A stretch of 19,010 nt of DNA from MGBC131033 sp910585655 (GTDB taxonomy: Bacteria; Bacillota; Clostridia; Lachnospirales; Lachnospiraceae): the NCBI GenBank assembly GCA_949502025.1, contig CATBCG010000075.1, positions 1 to 19,010 of the forward strand, read 5' to 3'. Below, piece after piece: positions 15,109 to 19,010 of the stretch. Both the position numbers and the translations under genes were made by a program. Under the pieces are notes generated by a model, which did not search any database, was not told where the DNA came from, and worked only from the letters and a program-made list of their open reading frames with translations. Numbering within the stretch: the first letter of the stretch is position 1; each line of letters starts with the position of its first letter.

Positions 15109-15137
15109 ATCATACACTACAATGAATTCTCTAGCAA
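15109..15137 (-). promoter_or_regulatory. Sigma-A-like promoter of ychF
   Basis: TTGCTA (15137-15132) and TATGAT (15114-15109) are separated by 17 nt, about 40 nt upstream of the ychF start. The 10-mer AGTGTATGAT covering the -10 element recurs in the rsmH promoter. Confidence 0.8.
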
Positions 15138-15369
15138 GTGCTTTTTATTGAAAAAACCGGATATATCCTACCAGGATTACCTCCCTGTAACGTTTTACAT
15201 AAAACTTTTCAGCGCGGCGGGAAACGTGGCAGGAAAAGGGGCGTAAAACGTGCCTGTATTCTGAAGCAAACGAATATGGGATTATTTGACTGTATCGGAT
15301 TTCCTGTAGAAACCTTGTATACATATCCTCCTGATTCTAAAGCTATCTTCGTCAAATAGGAGAAAGAAT
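15138..15369. other. Non-coding stretch between ychF promoter and recombinase remnant
   Basis: No gene is recognisable here. A 73-codon open frame on the plus strand shows no motif. Small inverted repeats occur: GGATATATCC at 15159-15168, and GTTTTA-CA-TAAAAC at 15192-15205. The stretch lies between core chromosome and acquired DNA and may contain an insertion boundary. Confidence 0.5.
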
Positions 15370-15657
15370 TTGGCAAGCTATCCCGATTTTCCCGTCTGTG
15401 CCTTGCATAACAAAATGAAGGACAGGCGGCACTGTCGGGAACTGGACACCATCATCAAGAAGCTGTACGAATCCTATGCGGTGGGGCGCATCAGAGAGGA
15501 ACGCTTTGGCACTCTCCTTGCTGGGTATGAGCAGGAGCAACAGTGTTCGGGAACCGAATGCGCATCCAGTCCCGGCTACGGGGCTGTTCAAAGGGTTTGG
15601 GGTGCTACCCCAACAAGCAGAAACTGCTTGCAAAGTAGCGCACAACCGGTTGTATAA
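15370..15657 (+). pseudogene. Fragment of a large serine recombinase
   Basis: The plus-strand frame contains ELDTIIKKLYESYAVGRIRE and then ERFGTLLAGYEQEQ (15439-15540). This matches the pattern seen after the recombinase domain in large serine recombinases of clostridial transposons (ELD.II.KLYE...GRI..ERF...YE.EQ). The catalytic N-terminal domain with its serine and most of the DNA-binding region are missing, and after YEQEQ the frame runs into unrelated sequence made of inverted repeats. A TTG with AGGAG 7 nt upstream at 15370 could start translation, but the product would not be a recombinase. It is read as a relic of an excised or decayed mobile element. The assignment rests on a short motif. 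Confidence 0.6.
15597..15653. repeat. Cluster of three perfect inverted repeats at the mobile-element junction
   Basis: TTGGGGT-GCT-ACCCCAA (15597-15613) abuts CAAGCAG-AAA-CTGCTTG (15614-15630). Eleven bases later comes the 12-bp palindrome ACAACCGGTTGT (15642-15653). The two hairpins have the same 7-3-7 layout. GGTTT (15594-15598) and AAACC (15656-15660) are also complementary and enclose most of the block. The cluster ends 12 nt from the hsdR stop codon. It lacks a T-run, so it is not a standard terminator. Confidence 0.8.
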
Positions 15658-15665
15658 ACCTTGAA

Positions 15666-18600
15666 TTATTTGTTCTTCTCTCCGTAAGGCGGTTGCTCCT
15701 CAGCTACCATTTGCATTTCCTGTTGTGGCTCAAAGTTATAAACAACAGACTTATGTTCCTGAGATGGTGCTTCATAAGGTTTTCCTTCTTTGTTATAGGT
15801 AAGATTGAATACAAGGTCGGAAAGCCATTTCTTGAACGAGAAATTATCCTGAAACTGTTTGAACAGTTCCATATTATCAGCCATAATGGCGAAGATGACC
15901 TGCTGTAAAGCTCGCTCGCTTTCAAGCCTTGCGCTCTGTTCATCAGAATTTTTCATGGCATTCTGATATTTCTCATCTCGGGAAACCATAGCGGGTATTT
16001 CAAGAATCTGCCTGCGTACATTATCTGTATCATTCCAGTTGATATTGCCGAACATATCGTTGAAGTCGGACAGGATAACAGAAAGTAAATCCATCTCTGG
16101 CCCAATCATGTGATTGACCTTTCCAGCGGGAACTGGCGCAACCTCAGAATCAGAATCCTCCAGCTTGATGGATATTGACTCACGCGCCTCGTTGCGATAG
16201 CTTTCCAAATCGATTGCCTCAAGGATACCCTGTGAAAAATCGTCCTCACGGGGAGATGGCAATTTTGGTATCAGAAGATTGAGGAAAATAGAGAGCCGCT
16301 CCCAATCTGCATTGCCATAAGGAAGGATTGCACCGAGAAATCCATATGTACGACAAAAAGCTTTTGCCGCACTTTTAAACTTAATCTGGTCGTCCGTTTC
16401 CAACTGCTTATAAAGGGCTGTACAGGCATCCAGGGTAGGATCAAGTTTATCACGGTCTGCGCCATTCAAATACAGGTTAACCAAGTGTTCTACATCATCA
16501 CCAGAATATACCTGATACCCTTCCATCGTTGCCACAAGATCATAGAGTTTGTTGGGGTCGGTCTCGCCGGACAAAATCGTGGTGCGATAATAGCGGGAGA
16601 AGGACTCTTCAATAATTTCCGGTTTATTAGCGAAGTCCAAAACAAAGGTGTCGTACTTCTTTGGATGACAACGGTTCAGCCTTGAAAGGGTCTGTACCGC
16701 TTTGATGTCATAGAGCATCTTATCCACATACATCGTGTGGAGCAGGGGTTCATCAAAGCCGGTCTGGAACATATCCGCAACAATCAAGATGCGATACGGG
16801 TCTGCCTTAAAGGTCTTTGGTATCTTTGCGTCCGAAAATCCATTCATACCTGCTGAGGTCAGCGGCGGTTCCTGACCGTTGTACTTACACTCACCGGAGA
16901 AAGCAATAATGGTTTTGTAGGGACTGTGTCTTTCAGAAAGACACTTATTGATAGCATAATAATATTCGATGCATCGCGGAATACTGGCAGTCACAACCAT
17001 AGCGCGAGCCTGCCCGCCAACTTTTCCCTTAGCGATAACCTGTTCATGAAAGTGGTCAATCATCATAGCGGCCTTCTTCGCTATGGTATAGCTATCGCTC
17101 TCCACAAAATTGCGGAGTTTCTTCTGGACACGCTTTTTATCAAACATCGGATCGTCCTTGACAGTCTTCATCAATCTGTAAAAGCTGTCAATAGGCGTGT
17201 AATTCCGTAACACATCCAGAATAAATCCTTCCTGGATGGCCTGCTTCATTGTGTAGACATGGAACGGTTTGTGCTGCAATTCACCCTTGTCGTTCAATAT
17301 AGGATTTCCGTATTCATCCGCAACAAGTATGCCGAAAGTTTCCAGTGTTTTATTCTTCGGTGTGGCCGTGAAAGCAAAGTAGCTGGCATTATTCAGCAGT
17401 TTACGCCCTTCCATCATGGCATTGATCTTGTCCTCGTTGTCCATCTTGTCATCCGAAACAAGCCCGGAGAGGGCAAGATTCATCTGTGCGGAGTTGCGAC
17501 CACTCTGCCCGGAATGCGCCTCATCAATGATGATGGCAAAACGGTTATCTTTGTGGGCGGCTCCAATCTGCGGAACAATGTATGGGAATTTCTCTATCGT
17601 GGTAACGATGATGCGCTTGCCGTCCGTGATGGCTTTTGTAAGGTCGCCGGAATGTTCTGCCCAGACCACGGTATTGCTGACTTGCATAAACTGCTTGATG
17701 GTATCCCTGATCTGTTTATCAAGAATACGGCGGTCAGTGACTACAATGACAGAGTCCAACATCGGACGTCCATCCTGCTCAAGACCAATCAACTGATGAG
17801 CAAGCCACGCAATAGAGTTGGACTTGCCGCTTCCTGCACTGTGCTGGATCAGATATTTACGCCCGACACCATTTTCACGCACATCGTTAAGAAGCTTTGT
17901 AACCACATCCATCTGATGATACCGTGGAAAAATTTGCTTCTCTCTTTTCTTTTTGGTATCCTCATCTACCTCAATAACGACCTGGGCATAGTTCTCAATA
18001 ATCAGCGTCAATTTTTCTTTTGTAAGAATATCTTTCCACAGGTAATCAGTCATCAAGCCAATGGGATTTGGTGGATTTCCCGCTCCATCGTTATATCCCT
18101 TATCGAAAGGCAGAAACCAACTGTCTTTGCCCGCAAGGCGAGTGCAGAATTTGATACGAGCGTCATCCACGGTCAGATGCACCATGCAGCGTTTGAACTG
18201 GAACAACATCTCTCGCGGATCACGGTCATCCTTGTACTGCTGGACAGCATCATCTACATTTTGCTTTGTGAGCTGGTTTTTCAGTTCAAAGGTGATGACA
18301 GGCAATCCATTGATAAATAAGCACAGGTCAAGGGCGAGTTTTCCTGCGTCCTGAGAATAGTGGAGCTGCCGTGTCACACTGAAAATATTTTTCTGGAACA
18401 TTTCTTTCGCTTTTTCGTTGTTTTCAGTCGGGGTGAGATAGAACATGATGAGATCAACTGGATATATCTTGATGCCATTGCGCAGGACATCTACAATACC
18501 GCGTTTGACCAACTCACCCTGGAGACGATTCAGGAACTGGCGCTTTTTCTGCTTGGACTGAAACACCCCCAGTTTACTCATCTGCATGGGCTGGGTATTC

Positions 18601-18746
18601 TGCAAAAATCGAAAAAGCCGAGTCTCATCAATTGCATATTCTTTGCTGTAATCGGCGTTAGTCCCTTCTTCATAACCATTCTGCTCAACCAGCCATTTTA
18701 CAATGAGGGTCTCCAAACCACTTTCTTTTGTATTTGTAAAAACCAT
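15666..18746 (-). CDS. hsdR: Type I restriction endonuclease subunit R (HsdR)
   Basis: DNA translocase and nuclease subunit of a type I restriction-modification complex, 1026 residues, full length. The N-terminal PD-(D/E)xK nuclease is visible as Asp140 and ELK (154-156). The superfamily 2 motor follows: Walker A AGSGKS (304-309), DEAH (408-411), FTATP (459-463), then the C-terminal motor motifs MFQTGFDEP and QTLSRLNRC. A helical C-terminal region for complex assembly follows. The start has GGAGG 7 nt upstream, inside the end of the preceding nuclease gene, whose TGA is only 2 nt before this ATG, so the two are an operon. hsdM and hsdS are not in the window and would be expected beyond the high-coordinate edge. 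No frameshift or lost motif is seen, so the subunit appears functional. Confidence 0.95.
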   Translation of the reverse strand: MVFTNTKESGLETLIVKWLVEQNGYEEGTNADYSKEYAIDETRLFRFLQNTQPMQMSKLGVFQSKQKKRQFLNRLQGELVKRGIVDVLRNGIKIYPVDLIMFYLTPTENNEKAKEMFQKNIFSVTRQLHYSQDAGKLALDLCLFINGLPVITFELKNQLTKQNVDDAVQQYKDDRDPREMLFQFKRCMVHLTVDDARIKFCTRLAGKDSWFLPFDKGYNDGAGNPPNPIGLMTDYLWKDILTKEKLTLIIENYAQVVIEVDEDTKKKREKQIFPRYHQMDVVTKLLNDVRENGVGRKYLIQHSAGSGKSNSIAWLAHQLIGLEQDGRPMLDSVIVVTDRRILDKQIRDTIKQFMQVSNTVVWAEHSGDLTKAITDGKRIIVTTIEKFPYIVPQIGAAHKDNRFAIIIDEAHSGQSGRNSAQMNLALSGLVSDDKMDNEDKINAMMEGRKLLNNASYFAFTATPKNKTLETFGILVADEYGNPILNDKGELQHKPFHVYTMKQAIQEGFILDVLRNYTPIDSFYRLMKTVKDDPMFDKKRVQKKLRNFVESDSYTIAKKAAMMIDHFHEQVIAKGKVGGQARAMVVTASIPRCIEYYYAINKCLSERHSPYKTIIAFSGECKYNGQEPPLTSAGMNGFSDAKIPKTFKADPYRILIVADMFQTGFDEPLLHTMYVDKMLYDIKAVQTLSRLNRCHPKKYDTFVLDFANKPEIIEESFSRYYRTTILSGETDPNKLYDLVATMEGYQVYSGDDVEHLVNLYLNGADRDKLDPTLDACTALYKQLETDDQIKFKSAAKAFCRTYGFLGAILPYGNADWERLSIFLNLLIPKLPSPREDDFSQGILEAIDLESYRNEARESISIKLEDSDSEVAPVPAGKVNHMIGPEMDLLSVILSDFNDMFGNINWNDTDNVRRQILEIPAMVSRDEKYQNAMKNSDEQSARLESERALQQVIFAIMADNMELFKQFQDNFSFKKWLSDLVFNLTYNKEGKPYEAPSQEHKSVVYNFEPQQEMQMVAEEQPPYGEKNK

Positions 18747-18748
18747 AC

Positions 18749-19010
18749 TCAGCCCTCCTGTTCTTCAATCCGCTTACGCTCGGCTTCGATTTCACGCTGT
18801 AATTCTTCAGCAGTGGGTAATGCAAAACGATAACGCGAAGCAAAAACTTGTTGAGCATCGTTCAAAACCGAGTATTTGACGATTGCCTCATTCTTTTGGG
18901 AACACAAGATGATGCCGATAGTAGGGTTATCATCTTCGTTTTTATATAGCGCATCAAACATCCGGATGTAGCTGTCCATCTGCCCAATATCACCATGCGT
19001 CAATTTGCCA
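18749..19010 (-). CDS. PDDEXK nuclease domain protein (DUF1016/YhcG family), C-terminus, partial
   Basis: The C-terminal 86 or so residues of a gene that continues past the window edge. The sequence begins GKLTHGDIGQMDSYIRMFD and continues with ENPTIGIILCSQKNEAIVKY-like text (here DDNPTIGIILCSQKNE), which is the characteristic end of the YhcG/DUF1016 PDDEXK nuclease. It finishes with LPTAEELQREIEAERKRIEE, a charged helix. The catalytic residues and N-terminal DUF1016 domain lie outside the window. Such genes are often found inside type I restriction operons, and here it directly precedes hsdR with a 2-nt gap. Its role in those operons is not well established. Confidence 0.88.
   Translation of the reverse strand, partial: GKLTHGDIGQMDSYIRMFDALYKNEDDNPTIGIILCSQKNEAIVKYSVLNDAQQVFASRYRFALPTAEELQREIEAERKRIEEQEG

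Noticed and set aside
15138..15359. 73-codon plus-strand frame upstream of the recombinase relic as a gene
   Set aside because: It starts inside the ychF promoter region, has no good ribosome site and resembles no family I know.
15597..15653. Inverted-repeat cluster as the hsdR terminator
   Set aside because: Strong stems but no T-run on either strand, so it does not meet the usual intrinsic terminator pattern, although some 3'-end role remains possible.
17259..18320. Long plus-strand open frame of about 353 codons opposite hsdR
   Set aside because: It lies wholly inside hsdR on the other strand, shows no family motif and has low-quality composition; it is a mirror of a real coding frame.
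1..19010. CRISPR array
   Set aside because: No series of regularly spaced direct repeats is visible; the only tandem repeat is the coding one at 9407-9520.

Overview
This window looks like a chromosomal segment of a low-to-mid GC, Gram-positive Clostridia, most likely a Lachnospiraceae-type anaerobe. Reasons: a Firmicutes-style division and cell wall (dcw) cluster with two tandem SpoVD-like class B PBPs, no ftsA beside ftsZ, a eukaryotic-type UDP-sugar pyrophosphorylase, strong AGGAGG-type Shine-Dalgarno sites, and a fragment of the large serine recombinase type common on clostridial mobile elements. All intact genes lie on the minus strand, so the transcriptional order runs from high to low coordinates.

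High-coordinate end (about 15.4-19.0 kb): an accessory block. The C-terminus of a DUF1016/YhcG-type PDDEXK nuclease runs off the window edge and is followed 2 nt later by a full-length type I restriction subunit, hsdR. Just beyond the hsdR stop lie three closely packed perfect inverted repeats and, on the opposite strand, a decayed fragment of a large serine recombinase. These mark the seam between an acquired restriction locus and the core chromosome. The next roughly 230 nt (15138-15369) hold nothing I recognise.

Core block (about 0.2-15.1 kb): ychF, an Lgt-family gene with an unusual signature, rsmH, ftsL, two class B PBP genes, mraY, ftsW/spoVE, murA, ftsQ/divIB, ftsZ and a UDPGP-family pyrophosphorylase. 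Together they cover supply of UDP-GlcNAc (pyrophosphorylase), the first committed step of peptidoglycan synthesis (MurA), lipid I formation (MraY), septal glycan polymerisation and crosslinking (FtsW plus PBPs), and divisome assembly (FtsL, FtsQ, FtsZ). Compared with the Bacillus subtilis dcw cluster, mraZ, murD, murG, murB and ftsA are missing, and murA occupies the murG-murB position. Sigma-A-like promoters, each with a 17-bp spacer, can be read before ychF, rsmH, mraY and ftsZ; a weaker one with an 18-bp spacer precedes murA.

The most interesting small-scale structure is in the leaders. The second PBP gene starts directly on the U-tract of a terminator-like hairpin that also carries its Shine-Dalgarno, and a 20-codon upstream ORF runs through that hairpin. 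A second 20-codon upstream ORF sits between the mraY promoter and mraY and overlaps the mraY start as ATGA.

Low-coordinate end (1-173): the pyrophosphorylase gene ends in a strong intrinsic terminator, and the 5' end of a group II intron begins one nucleotide after its U-tract. This is the insertion habit of bacterial class C introns. The rest of the intron is outside the window.
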